Of a stretch of DNA of 10,450 nt, positions 1 through 7,115 are shown one piece after another. Below the pieces are notes generated by a model, which saw nothing but the letters and a program-made list of their open reading frames with translations, had not been told where the DNA came from and made no database searches. The DNA is from Treponema sp. (lineage in GTDB: Bacteria; Spirochaetota; Spirochaetia; Treponematales; Breznakiellaceae), in contig JAISOR010000001.1 in the NCBI GenBank assembly GCA_031275535.1, positions 1 to 10,450 of the forward strand. The letters are read 5' to 3'. A program made the translations under genes and the position numbers. Positions within the stretch are counted from its first letter, which is position 1. Each line of letters begins with the position of its first letter.

Positions 1-532
1 CGGCACGATCAGCATTGACCCCGCGGTTTTGACGGATCTGGTCTTTGAGATCTGCGAAAATTTTGTGCGCCACGGGGCGGGCCGTTTCTTTTTTGTCAAC
101 GGCCACGGCGGGAACAATACGGCCCTCCGCCATGCCGCCATGGCCTTGTACGAGAAATATGGGGTTTTTGCCGCTTCCAGTGAATGGTGGCAGCTTATGC
201 CGAAAATATCCGAATACCAGGCCCACGATCACGGCGGAAAATTTGAAACCTCCATGATGATGGCCATAGACGAAAGCATTGTGGATTTGACCAAAGCCGA
301 CACAAAACAGATGGAAAAATTAACCGATAACATCACCTTTGATTACGGTTTTTTTTACCGGGGCGCGGCGGTTTCCCTTAACCTTCCCACCAGCAAAATC
401 GCCCCCCGGGGGAATTTCGGCGCCCCCAGTGAGGAAGCCCGGCGGGAAATCGGCGAAGGGATGTTCACGGTCTATACCGATTACTGCGCCGGCCTTATTC
501 GGGAGATCCGCCGGATCCCCGGAGGAGTTTAA
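1..532 (+). CDS. Creatininase-family amidohydrolase, 3' part (cut by window start)
   Basis: Creatininase-family (creatinine amidohydrolase fold) metal-dependent amidohydrolase; its 5' end is outside the window. The reading frame is open from base 2, and the sequence before the TTG at base 29 (GTISIDPAV) already fits the family, so that TTG is not the true start. About 176 residues remain. They show the FVNGHGGNN metal-binding loop (visible residues 31-39), a SEWW segment, and DHGGKFETSMMMA, which matches the family's histidine/glutamate region before the C-terminal GNFGAPSEEA block. The usual family length is about 240-260 aa, so roughly 80 N-terminal residues are missing, including the expected E-x-H and GTD ligands. 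It is a clear paralogue of the next gene, 7 nt downstream, and they surely share an operon. Family members hydrolyse creatinine, other cyclic or linear amides, or act as peptidases (MftE), so the substrate is open. Confidence 0.88.
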   Translation, partial: GTISIDPAVLTDLVFEICENFVRHGAGRFFFVNGHGGNNTALRHAAMALYEKYGVFAASSEWWQLMPKISEYQAHDHGGKFETSMMMAIDESIVDLTKADTKQMEKLTDNITFDYGFFYRGAAVSLNLPTSKIAPRGNFGAPSEEARREIGEGMFTVYTDYCAGLIREIRRIPGGV

Positions 533-539
533 AGCTAAA

Positions 540-1328
540 ATGAAAAGAAAAACTTTCCTGGCCGCGGAACTTTCCTGGACCGAATTTGAAGAACATATGC
601 GGCACGACGATGTGGTAATTATTCCGGTGGGTATGCTGGAGGAACACGGCCGGCACAACCCCCTGGGTACCGACACCTTTATTGCCGGCCATTGCGCTGC
701 CCGGATAGGGGAACGGGCCGGCGCCCTGGTCGCTCCGGTTTTTCCCTACGGCTACGGTCCGGAGGGGAAAAGATACCCCGGCCAGGTATCCCTTAGTCCC
801 CAGTTACTGCGTAAAATTTGGTACGCCTATGGGTCGTCCTACGCGAAACACGGCGCCCGCCGTTTTTTGTTTGTTAACGGCCATGGGGGCAATGCGGGCA
901 TCCTCCGTATGCTGGCCGGGGACCTGTGGCACGACTACCATGCCCTCTGCGCCTCCACCGAATGGTGGCTCCTGGTGCCCCAGATAAAACCGGAACTGCC
1001 CTGTAACGACCACGGCGGCCTTTACGAGACCTCCTGTATGCTGGCGATTAAGCCGGATTTGGTGGATATGGGCCGCGCCCAAGACCCCGTACCGGATGCC
1101 ATCCTGAGCGAGAACATCCGCGCCGGATACAACGTTACCTACAAGGGGGAACCCTTTTTCGCAACGGTAGACGATTACCGGCTGGGCCGGGCCGGCAACC
1201 TGGGCGCCCCTCCCCGGGGGGCCAATGAAAAAACCGGCGCCGATGTTCTTGAAGCGTATATCGATTACAACGCCGGCCTTATCGGGGAGTTGAGAAAAAT
1301 CGACCTTAAACACAAGGAGAACCATTAA
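540..1328 (+). CDS. Creatininase-family amidohydrolase (complete, 262 aa)
   Basis: Complete cytosolic creatininase-family hydrolase of 262 aa, the normal family length. The reading frame is open further upstream, but the ATG at 540 is chosen because it follows the stop of the previous gene by 7 nt, has GGAGGAG at 521-527, and gives the family's usual N-terminus. Likely metal ligands are Glu34 and His36 in GMLEEHG, Asp45 in PLGTD, His115 in FVNGHGGN, and Glu163 in DHGGLYETS. A STEWW segment lies at 139-143 and the GNLGAPP block at 219-225. The NGHGGN form, rather than the NGHYEN of true creatininase, places it in the broad family whose members include amide hydrolases and the mycofactocin peptidase MftE; creatinine itself is therefore not a safe substrate call. 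Its stop overlaps the next start by one base (TAATG). Pairing with a paralogue upstream could mean a mixed oligomer, which is inference. Confidence 0.9.
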   Translation: MKRKTFLAAELSWTEFEEHMRHDDVVIIPVGMLEEHGRHNPLGTDTFIAGHCAARIGERAGALVAPVFPYGYGPEGKRYPGQVSLSPQLLRKIWYAYGSSYAKHGARRFLFVNGHGGNAGILRMLAGDLWHDYHALCASTEWWLLVPQIKPELPCNDHGGLYETSCMLAIKPDLVDMGRAQDPVPDAILSENIRAGYNVTYKGEPFFATVDDYRLGRAGNLGAPPRGANEKTGADVLEAYIDYNAGLIGELRKIDLKHKENH

Positions 1329-2359
1329 TGGAAATCAAGGAAATGCTCTTCAATTTGTGCCGGCTGAACGGCCCCTCGGGGTTTGAAGAAGCGGTAAGCG
1401 CCTATTGCGCCGAAATACTGGCGGAATATTCCCCGGAGGTCCGGGTGGATCGCCTGGGTAATGTTCTGGCCGCCATTCCCTGCGGTAAGCCGGGGGCAAA
1501 AAAGATGCTGCTGGATGCCCACATCGACGAATTGGGCCTGATCGTTACCGCGGTGGAGCAGGGCTTCCTCCGGTTCGAAACCCTCGGCGGCATTGATCCC
1601 CGGATGCTCCCCGGCCGGGAGGTGACGATTCTGACAAACCCGCCCCTGTTCGGGGTGGTCTCCTGCCTGCCTCCCCATGTGCTTACCCCGGAGCAAATGG
1701 AAAAAACTATCCCCCTTAAGGATATGTATATCGATGTGGGCCTTTCGGAGGAGGAGGCAAAAAAACGGATCCCCATTGGGACCCCGGCGGTGTACCGCGA
1801 CGAGCCCAGGGAGTTGGAAAATCACATCCTCTGCGGTAAAGCCCTGGACGACCGCGCCTGTTTTGTCGCCCTGGTACAGGCCCTGGATAAGCTCAAGGGT
1901 AAAAACCTGAACATTGACCTCTTTGTGGCGGCCGGCGTCCAGGAAGAGGTGTTTATGCGCGGGGCGGGCCCCCTGGCCTATACGGTAGATCCGGATTACT
2001 GCATCGTGGTGGACGTTACCCACGCCGCCACCCCGGACAGCAAGGGCCAAGTCACCTGTAAATTTGGCGGGGGGCCGGTCCTTTCCATAGGCCCCAATGC
2101 CGACCGCCGGTTTACCCAATTCATTCAGGATACGGCAGGGAAGCGGAATATCCCCTATCAGCTTGAGGTACACACCCGCAACTCCGGTACCAACGCCTAT
2201 CCCATCCAGGTATCCCGCGGAGGGGTCATCACTGCCATTATGGGCGTACCCCTCCGGTATCTCCATTCTCCGGTGGAGTGCGCCAAACTTGAGGATATCG
2301 AAAAAGCGGCGGAGCTGCTGGCCGCGGTACTGGAGACCATGCCGGAGGAGGTAATTTAA
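1328..2359 (+). CDS. M42-family metallo-aminopeptidase (343 aa)
   Basis: M42 (TET-type/glucanase-like) di-metal aminopeptidase, probably a large cytosolic homo- or hetero-oligomer that trims short peptides. The length of 343 aa is typical. Active-site residues are visible in order: His65 and Asp67 in DAHIDELG, Asp174 in ALDDRA, the catalytic and metal Glu206-Glu207 in GVQEEV, Asp229 in IVVDV, and His313 in LHSPVE. Residues around 70-165 form the family's inserted PDZ-like domain. The start ATG at 1328 has AAGGAGA at 1314-1320 and shares one base with the preceding stop. One oddity is that the usual GTDA loop reads SGTNA (residues 286-290), so an aspartate common in the family is asparagine here. 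The metal set is otherwise intact, so it is probably active. It is followed with no gap by a paralogue. Specificity (Glu/Asp, Lys or general) cannot be read. Confidence 0.92.
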   Translation: MEIKEMLFNLCRLNGPSGFEEAVSAYCAEILAEYSPEVRVDRLGNVLAAIPCGKPGAKKMLLDAHIDELGLIVTAVEQGFLRFETLGGIDPRMLPGREVTILTNPPLFGVVSCLPPHVLTPEQMEKTIPLKDMYIDVGLSEEEAKKRIPIGTPAVYRDEPRELENHILCGKALDDRACFVALVQALDKLKGKNLNIDLFVAAGVQEEVFMRGAGPLAYTVDPDYCIVVDVTHAATPDSKGQVTCKFGGGPVLSIGPNADRRFTQFIQDTAGKRNIPYQLEVHTRNSGTNAYPIQVSRGGVITAIMGVPLRYLHSPVECAKLEDIEKAAELLAAVLETMPEEVI

Positions 2360-3394
2360 ATGACTATGGTAGAATTGCTCCGCAGTTTATGTACCCTGGA
2401 CGGCGTTTCCGGGGCGGAAGACGAAGTACGGGACTATATTCTTAAAAAGGTCCGGCCCCTGGCAGAAGAGGTCCGGGTAGATCCCCTGGGTAACGTGCTG
2501 GCCTTTCGGAAGGGCAGAAAGAGTTCCGGTAAAACGGTAATGTTATGCGCCCACATGGATGAGGTTGGTTTTATTGTTAAGGATATTACCGAGGAGGGGT
2601 ACCTTAAATTCAATAATCTTGGCGGGGTGGATCGCCGGGTCATTATCGGCAAACGCCTCAAGGTGGGCCCCCGGAAGCTGCCGGGGCTTGTATCCATCAA
2701 AGCCTATCACCTGGTAAGGGAGGAAGAAAAAAACACCGTCCCCAAAATAGACGATCTCTCCATAGACATCGGCGTCCAAAGCCGGGAAGAGGCCGAAAAA
2801 CTGGTCTCCATCGGTGATATTTGTAGTTTTGACAGCGATTTTGTCGAATTCGGCGATGGCTTTGTAAAGGCCAAGGCCATTGACGACCGTATCGGCTGTG
2901 CCGTACTCCTGCGGGTCCTGGAAGACGGTCCCGCCGTTGATACCTGGTTTGCCTTTGTGGTACAGGAGGAGGTGGGCCTGCGGGGCAGCATGGGCGCCGC
3001 CTTTGGGATAAATCCCGATATTGCCCTGATCGTAGAGGGAACCACCGCCGCGGACCTGCCCAGCGCCGAAGGCCACCGCAAGGCCTGTTCCCCCGGCAAG
3101 GGGGTGGTTTTGCCCTTTATGGATAATTCGGCCATCTACCACCGCCCCCTGTTTGATGAACTCCGCCGGATTGCCGATAAAAACAACATCAAATGGCAGC
3201 ACAAAACCATTGTTGCCGGCGGTACCGATGCGGGGAGCATACAAAAAAGCCGGGAAGGGGCCCAGGTGGCGGTCATGTCCGCCGCGGTACGGTGTATCCA
3301 CAGTTCTATTTGTATTGCCTATGGGCCGGATTTTGATGAAATGGTTAAGCTGGGCCATGCTTACCTGAAGCATCTGGAAGAACACGCCTCCTAA
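2360..3394 (+). CDS. M42-family metallo-aminopeptidase, second copy (344 aa)
   Basis: Second M42 aminopeptidase, paralogous to the one just upstream and aligned along its whole length. Metal and catalytic residues are His65 and Asp67 in CAHMDEVG, Asp175 in AIDDRIG, Glu203-Glu204 in VQEEVGLRGS, Glu226 in IVEGT, and His314 in RCIHSS. The GGTDAG loop (287-292) is canonical here, unlike in the first copy, whereas the region after the last histidine (HSSICIAYG) departs from the common HSPVE form. The ATG at 2360 directly abuts the previous stop and is served by GGAGGAGG at 2344-2351 with an 8-nt spacer; an in-frame ATG at 2366 is a less likely start. It is the last gene of the four-gene hydrolase operon. 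The next 76 bases hold no convincing terminator with a T-run, so some read-through into the regulator gene is possible. Confidence 0.92.
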   Translation: MTMVELLRSLCTLDGVSGAEDEVRDYILKKVRPLAEEVRVDPLGNVLAFRKGRKSSGKTVMLCAHMDEVGFIVKDITEEGYLKFNNLGGVDRRVIIGKRLKVGPRKLPGLVSIKAYHLVREEEKNTVPKIDDLSIDIGVQSREEAEKLVSIGDICSFDSDFVEFGDGFVKAKAIDDRIGCAVLLRVLEDGPAVDTWFAFVVQEEVGLRGSMGAAFGINPDIALIVEGTTAADLPSAEGHRKACSPGKGVVLPFMDNSAIYHRPLFDELRRIADKNNIKWQHKTIVAGGTDAGSIQKSREGAQVAVMSAAVRCIHSSICIAYGPDFDEMVKLGHAYLKHLEEHAS

Positions 3395-3434
3395 GGGCGC
3401 TTTAACAAACCGCGGAAAAGAAGCAATGCGCCCC

Positions 3435-3461
3435 CTGGAAGATCCTACATAGATGTAGTAT
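3435..3461 (+). promoter_or_regulatory. Weak candidate sigma-70 promoter for the activator gene
   Basis: A -10-like TAGTAT at 3456-3461 follows a poor -35-like CTGGAA at 3435-3440 with a 15-base spacer. If used, transcription would begin at about 3468-3471, practically on the ATG. No -24/-12 (GG-N10-GC) motif is visible before this gene. The -35 match and short spacer make this a tentative call. Confidence 0.25.
3445..3458. promoter_or_regulatory. CTAC-N6-GTAG palindrome over the activator gene's start region
   Basis: The 14-bp perfect palindrome CTACATAGATGTAG ends 12 bases before the ATG of the sigma-54 activator gene. Each arm extends outward to ten positions with one mismatch (3441-3462). 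The same CTAC-N6-GTAG core occurs upstream of amtB and glnN. It overlaps the only -10-like hexamer here (TAGTAT, 3456-3461), so binding would be expected to block transcription. I infer an autoregulatory operator; binding is unproven. Confidence 0.55.
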
Positions 3462-3470
3462 CATCCCTCC

Positions 3471-5102
3471 ATGGAAACTGATATTATTGCCGAAATTGCC
3501 GATCTCTCCGGCGATGCGGGGAATGAGGCTCCGGACGCCGGCCGGGAACGGGCGGAACTACAGCTTCTCTTCGACATAGCCCGGACCTTCGATAAACACG
3601 TGGAACTGCGGACCGCCCTGGGCCCCCTCTTAAGCCTCCTGGAAGACCGGGCCGGATTAACCTGGGGCATGGTGACCCTTCTGGACCGGGCCACGGGGCT
3701 CCTCAAGATCGAGGAGGCCTACGGGCTTAACCCCGAGGAAAAGGGCCGGGGGGTCTACCGGCTGGGAGAAGGCCTGGTAGGCCGGGTCTTTGAATCCGGA
3801 ATAGCCATAACCGTGCCGGACCTGGCCCGGGAAACCCACTTCCTCAACCGGGCAAAAAACCGGACCAAGAACGATATGGCCGGCCTTTCCTACTACTGCG
3901 TCCCCATCCGCGCCGGGGGCAATGTTATCGGGACCCTCAGTGCCGAGCGCCGGATCCGGCACGGCTCCCCGGAGGCCCAAATGGTCTGGGACCGGTCCTT
4001 TTTGGAGAAGGTCTCTTCCATAATAGCGGATTCCGCCAAGCTCCGGGAACGGATCATGGAAGAACAGTTCCGGTTAAGCCGGGGCGAGGGTTTTACCGCC
4101 ACAGAGCGGGTAAACCGGGACCAGGGCGGTCGGATCATGCCGGGGAGCGAGATCATCGGGACCAGCAACGCCATGCGGGGGGTCTACGAGATGCTTACCC
4201 AGGTAGCCCCCAGCGACGCCACAGTCCTGATCACCGGGGAAAGCGGCACCGGCAAGGAACTGGTAGCCGCGGAACTGCACCGCCTGTCCAAGCGGGTCGG
4301 GTCGGCCCTAATACGGGTAAACTGCGCGGCCCTGCCGGAATCGATTATCGAGAGCGAACTCTTCGGCCACGAAAAGGGGGCCTTTACCGGCGCCCTTACC
4401 CAGCGCAAGGGCCGGTTTGAGCTTGCCCACGGGGGAACCCTGTTCCTGGATGAGATAGGCGAACTCCCCCCCCAGATCCAGGTAAAGCTCCTGCGGGTGC
4501 TGCAGGAACGGGAACTGGAACGGGTGGGAGGGGCCTCCACGATTAAGGTGAATGTCCGGCTCATCACCGCCACCAACCGGAATTTGGAGGAAGAGGTCAA
4601 ATCGGGACGGTTTAGGGAAGATCTCTATTACCGGCTCAATGTTTTTCCCCTGCATATCCCCCCCCTGCGGGAACGGAAGAGCGATATAGTCCTTTTGGCG
4701 GACCATTTTGCGGAAAAATACGCCGAAAAAAACGGCAAACTTATCAAGCGGATCTCTACCCCCGCCATCGATCTCCTAACCAGCTACTCCTGGCCCGGCA
4801 ATGTCCGGGAACTGGAGAACTGTATCGAGCGGGCGGTGATCCTCTCCACGGACCGGGTTATCCATTCATACAACCTTCCCCCAAGCCTCCAATCCGCGGC
4901 TTCGACCAATACGGAGCCCACCACCACCCTGGAGGCCGCCCTTTCCCGGCTGGAAAAGGAGCTTATTGTGGAGGCCCTGAAGATAGCGGAGGGGAATATG
5001 GCCGCCGCTTCCCGGAGGCTGGGAATTACCGAGCGGCAGATGGGGCTGCGGGTCCACCACTACGGCATAAACTGGCGGCTCTATAGAACAACAAAAATGT
5101 AG
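3471..5102 (+). CDS. nifA: NifA-type sigma-54-dependent transcriptional activator (GAF-AAA+-Fis HTH)
   Basis: Enhancer-binding activator of 543 aa that remodels sigma-54 RNA polymerase with ATP. The domain order is that of NifA: GAF sensor (about 25-190), containing [12 protein letters not shown] and [14 protein letters not shown]+ domain (about 227-470) with Walker A GESGTGKE (256-263), the sigma-54 contact loop GAFTGA (303-308), Walker B TLFLDEIG (323-330), ATNR (367-370) and WPGNVREL (441-448); and a Fis-type helix-turn-helix (about 507-533, [18 protein letters not shown]). There is no receiver domain, so it is not NtrC. The linker between AAA+ and HTH has no cysteines, so the metal/oxygen-sensing motif of rhizobial NifA is absent. 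No Shine-Dalgarno precedes the ATG. The gene lies directly before amtB-glnK and glnN, both with sigma-54 promoters, so its role here is probably ammonium assimilation; no nif structural genes are in the window and the symbol is by family resemblance. Confidence 0.88.
   Translation: METDIIAEIADLSGDAGNEAPDAGRERAELQLLFDIARTFDKHVELRTALGPLLSLLEDRAGLTWGMVTLLDRATGLLKIEEAYGLNPEEKGRGVYRLGEGLVGRVFESGIAITVPDLARETHFLNRAKNRTKNDMAGLSYYCVPIRAGGNVIGTLSAERRIRHGSPEAQMVWDRSFLEKVSSIIADSAKLRERIMEEQFRLSRGEGFTATERVNRDQGGRIMPGSEIIGTSNAMRGVYEMLTQVAPSDATVLITGESGTGKELVAAELHRLSKRVGSALIRVNCAALPESIIESELFGHEKGAFTGALTQRKGRFELAHGGTLFLDEIGELPPQIQVKLLRVLQERELERVGGASTIKVNVRLITATNRNLEEEVKSGRFREDLYYRLNVFPLHIPPLRERKSDIVLLADHFAEKYAEKNGKLIKRISTPAIDLLTSYSWPGNVRELENCIERAVILSTDRVIHSYNLPPSLQSAASTNTEPTTTLEAALSRLEKELIVEALKIAEGNMAAASRRLGITERQMGLRVHHYGINWRLYRTTKM
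5089..5102. promoter_or_regulatory. Distal CTAC-N6-GTAG-like enhancer site of amtB
   Basis: CAACAAAAATGTAG matches the palindrome at 7 of 8 core bases. It covers the last codons and the TAG stop of the activator gene. Its ACAAAAATGTAG part (5091-5102) is an exact inverted copy of CTACATTTTTGT (5119-5130). Its centre is 30 bp from the next site and about 265 bp before the predicted amtB transcription start, a normal enhancer distance for sigma-54 systems. The regulator is inferred to be the adjacent activator. Confidence 0.5.
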
Positions 5103-5118
5103 GATTATTATTATATTG

Positions 5119-5132
5119 CTACATTTTTGTAG
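5119..5132. promoter_or_regulatory. Proximal CTAC-N6-GTAG enhancer site of amtB
   Basis: CTACATTTTTGTAG has both four-base arms perfect around an AT-only centre. It forms a tandem pair with the site 30 bp upstream, about three helical turns, and lies about 235 bp before the predicted start from the amtB sigma-54 promoter. The same paired layout recurs before glnN. It is not the classical TGT-N10-ACA NifA site. The function is inferred. Confidence 0.6.
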
Positions 5133-5147
5133 AAATGGTGGAAATAT

Positions 5148-5191
5148 CCGGCGGAAAATGCGAAATCAGGCTCGGGGGCCCTTTCCGCCGG
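5148..5191 (+). repeat. GC-rich inverted repeat between amtB enhancer and promoter
   Basis: CCGGCGGAAA (5148-5157) and TTTCCGCCGG (5182-5191) are perfect 10-base inverted copies separated by 24 bases, and they open into a strongly GC-rich stretch to about 5225. No T-run follows, so it is not a standard terminator. It could be an RNA stem in the 3' end of the activator transcript or a DNA feature of the looping interval. I do not recognise it. Confidence 0.45.
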
Positions 5192-5290
5192 GGCGCCGCC
5201 GCCCGGCCCGGCCCTGGCAGGCTTCTCCTTCCGGGTGCCATCCTTCCTTTATATGCTCAAATAAGGCCGTTTCCGGGATAAAAAACCCGG

Positions 5291-5327
5291 CGCCGTTGTT
5301 TTTTTGCCATAAAATGACGGCGTTTTT
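5291..5327 (+). terminator. Rho-independent terminator before the amtB promoter
   Basis: The arms CGCCGTTGTTTT (5291-5302) and AAAATGACGGCG (5311-5322) pair over 12 positions, two of them G-U, around an 8-base loop and are followed by TTTTT (5323-5327). It ends just 6 bases before the sigma-54 promoter of amtB. It would stop transcripts arriving from the activator gene and insulate the regulated promoter. A smaller CCGGG/CCCGG hairpin lies just before it (5273-5290). Confidence 0.75.
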
Positions 5328-5333
5328 AGAAAC

Positions 5334-5350
5334 TTGGCACGGTTTCTGCT
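5334..5350 (+). promoter_or_regulatory. Sigma-54 (-24/-12) promoter of amtB-glnK
   Basis: TTGGCACGGTTTCTGCT fits the consensus TGGCACG-N4-TTGCW with one mismatch (CTGCT for TTGCT). The invariant GG (5336-5337) and GC (5348-5349) have the exact 12-base register. Transcription should begin near 5361, giving a leader of about 30 nt that contains AGGAGGA at 5377-5383. It requires an AAA+ activator, and one is encoded immediately upstream. Confidence 0.85.
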
Positions 5351-5390
5351 AAATAAACTATAACAACTTATAGATTAGGAGGATAGAAAA

Positions 5391-6758
5391 GTGCAAAAAA
5401 AAATTCTTGTTTTGACGATCCTGTTTCTGTGTTTAGGGATCTCGCTCTTTGCCCAGGAAGGCGTCGAACCGGAGGCCCTGGGTTTCTCCGTAGACATTGT
5501 CTGGATGTTCCTCGGCGCGATCCTGGTCTTTATCTTCCAGGCGGGCTTCGCCCTGGTGGAGACGGGATTAACCCGGGCAAAAAACGCCACCAATATTACC
5601 ATGAAAAACCTGATGGACTTCTGCTTCGGCGCCCTTGTGTATTGGGCAATCGGCTGGGGGCTCATGTGGGGAAAGGACGCCCTGGGCGGACTGGTCGGCT
5701 CGGATCAGTTCTTCCCGGGAACCATGGGTTTGGATATTGATTCGGCCAATTTCTATAAATCCTGGTTCTTCCAGGTGGTCTTTGCCGCCACCGCGGCCAC
5801 CATTGTTTCGGGGGCCATGGCGGAACGGACCCAGTTTAAGTCGTATCTCATTTATACCTGCTTTATATCGGCGATTATTTACCCCATCCAGGGCCACTGG
5901 ATCTGGGGCGGCGGCTGGCTTGGGAACCTCGGCTTCCACGACTTTGCCGGTTCCACCGTGGTCCACTCCGTAGGCGGCTGGGCGGCCCTGATGGGCGCCA
6001 TAGTCCTGGGGCCCCGGCTGGGCAAATACGTAAAGGGCGCGGACGGCAAGATTGCGGTTAAGGCCATTCCGGGGCACAACATCCCCTATGCCTGCCTGGG
6101 GGTCTTTATCCTCTGGTTTGGCTGGTTCGGCTTTAATGCGGCCTCCACCGGCACGGCGATTGCCGACTCCTCTACCATTTTCAGCGGCACCTCCGTTGCC
6201 CGGGTGGCGGTTACGACCTGTCTTGCCCCCGCCGCGGGCGCCATTACCGCCATGGTTACGTCCTGGATCTGGTTTAAAAAGCCCGACTGTTCCATGACCA
6301 TGAACGGCGTTCTGGCGGGCCTGGTGGCCATTACCGCTCCCTGTGCGGTGGTATCCCCCGGAGCCGCGGTGGTTATCGGCCTTATCGCCGGCGTATTGGT
6401 GGTCCTTTCCGTAGAATTTATCGATAAGAAGCTGCTGGTCGATGACCCGGTGGGAGCGGTTTCGGTCCACCTGACCAACGGTATCTTCGGGACCCTGGCG
6501 GTGGGCATCTGGGGCAACGCTCCCAGCGACGGCGTCGTGGGACTGCTCCATGGCGGCGGATTTACCCAGCTGGGGATCCAGGCCCTGGGGGTCCTGTCCG
6601 TAGGCGCCTGGACCGCCCTGGCAAGCCTTATCCTGTTCCTGGTTATCAAGGCGATTTGCGGCCTCCGGGCCAGCCCCAAGGAAGAACTGGTGGGTCTTGA
6701 CATCAGCGAACACAAGGCGGAAGCCTATACCGGTTTCCAGATCTTCAGCAACATGTAA
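5391..6758 (+). CDS. amtB: Ammonium transporter AmtB (Amt/MEP/Rh family)
   Basis: Trimeric inner-membrane ammonium channel of 455 aa that brings in ammonium at low supply. The start is GTG at 5391, with AGGAGGA at 5377-5383 (7-nt spacer). A signal peptide (about residues 1-21, ending LFAQ) precedes the 11 expected membrane helices. Key Amt residues align with E. coli AmtB: Asp184 in the [10 protein letters not shown] signature (E. coli D160), pore twin histidines His192 and His360 (H168, H318), gate phenylalanines Phe131 and Phe248 (F107, F215), and recruitment-site Trp172 and Ser252 (W148, S219). The cytosolic tail keeps the [16 protein letters not shown] motif to which PII proteins respond. 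glnK follows after 11 nt, the usual amtB-glnK pair with order reversed from E. coli. Expression is expected from the sigma-54 promoter at 5334-5350 under nitrogen limitation. Confidence 0.96.
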   Translation: MQKKILVLTILFLCLGISLFAQEGVEPEALGFSVDIVWMFLGAILVFIFQAGFALVETGLTRAKNATNITMKNLMDFCFGALVYWAIGWGLMWGKDALGGLVGSDQFFPGTMGLDIDSANFYKSWFFQVVFAATAATIVSGAMAERTQFKSYLIYTCFISAIIYPIQGHWIWGGGWLGNLGFHDFAGSTVVHSVGGWAALMGAIVLGPRLGKYVKGADGKIAVKAIPGHNIPYACLGVFILWFGWFGFNAASTGTAIADSSTIFSGTSVARVAVTTCLAPAAGAITAMVTSWIWFKKPDCSMTMNGVLAGLVAITAPCAVVSPGAAVVIGLIAGVLVVLSVEFIDKKLLVDDPVGAVSVHLTNGIFGTLAVGIWGNAPSDGVVGLLHGGGFTQLGIQALGVLSVGAWTALASLILFLVIKAICGLRASPKEELVGLDISEHKAEAYTGFQIFSNM

Positions 6759-6769
6759 GGAGGAAGAAA

Positions 6770-7111
6770 ATGAAATTGATAATTGCGTATATACAACCCC
6801 ATGTGCTGAATGAGGTTAAGCAGGAACTATACAAGGCCGAGGTTTACAAGATTTCGGTTACCAATTCCATGGGCTGCGGCCAGCAAAAGGGCTACACCGA
6901 ACAGTACCGGGGGGTCGAAATAGAGGTCAACCTTCTGAAAAAAGTCCGGGTCGAGATTGCGGTAAACGATAACTTTGTAAAGCCCACGGTAGACGCCATT
7001 ATCCGGGGCGCCCGGAGCGGAGAAATCGGCGATGGTAAGATCTTCATCCTCCCCATCGAAGAATGTATCCGAATCCGGACCGGCGAGACCGGCTCTACGG
7101 CGATTGGATAA
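6770..7111 (+). CDS. glnK: PII nitrogen-regulatory protein (GlnK type)
   Basis: Trimeric PII signal protein of 113 aa that binds ATP/ADP and 2-oxoglutarate and, when nitrogen is plentiful, inserts its T-loop into AmtB to close it. The family fold is complete: T-loop at about 36-55, Gln39 and Lys58 for Mg-ATP/2-oxoglutarate, the B-loop [12 protein letters not shown] (81-92), and Arg101/Arg103 near the C-terminus. The T-loop [15 protein letters not shown] keeps Tyr46 but has Ile at position 51, where proteobacterial PII proteins carry the uridylylated tyrosine, and Val49 where cyanobacteria have the phosphorylated serine. Modification at these places is therefore not possible, and control is probably by ligands alone. 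AAGGAGGA at 6757-6764 overlaps the amtB stop and serves the ATG at 6770. Linkage to amtB supports GlnK rather than the nif-linked NifI proteins. It may also act on the GAF activator, which is inference. Confidence 0.95.
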   Translation: MKLIIAYIQPHVLNEVKQELYKAEVYKISVTNSMGCGQQKGYTEQYRGVEIEVNLLKKVRVEIAVNDNFVKPTVDAIIRGARSGEIGDGKIFILPIEECIRIRTGETGSTAIG

Positions 7112-7115
7112 TAGG

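Noticed and set aside
339..539. Upstream extension of the second creatininase gene to an ATG at 339
   Set aside because: It would overlap the previous gene by almost 200 bases and add 67 residues with no family similarity; the ATG at 540 has a good ribosome binding site and yields the normal length.
1325..2266. Long minus-strand frame opposite the first M42 gene
   Set aside because: It is a mirror of a GC-rich coding gene, with no family resemblance; the plus strand encodes a complete M42 enzyme. The same applies to the long minus-strand frames opposite amtB and the second M42 gene.
3395..3433. GGGCGC/GCGCCC inverted repeat after the M42 genes as a terminator
   Set aside because: Only 6 bp with a 27-base loop and no T-run.
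3471..5102. Calling the activator NtrC
   Set aside because: The N-terminus is a GAF domain, with no phospho-acceptor receiver domain, and the GAF sequence resembles NifA.
5089..5132. The 12-bp inverted repeat read only as a terminator of the activator gene
   Set aside because: The stem is almost all A-T with a 16-base loop, and the same 14-bp units recur before glnN and the activator gene without a transcript end to serve; a true terminator lies at 5291-5327.
5116..5352. Possible 78-aa reading frame between the activator gene and amtB
   Set aside because: It crosses the enhancer site, the GC-rich inverted repeat, the terminator and the sigma-54 promoter, has no ribosome binding site, and its product has no recognisable features.
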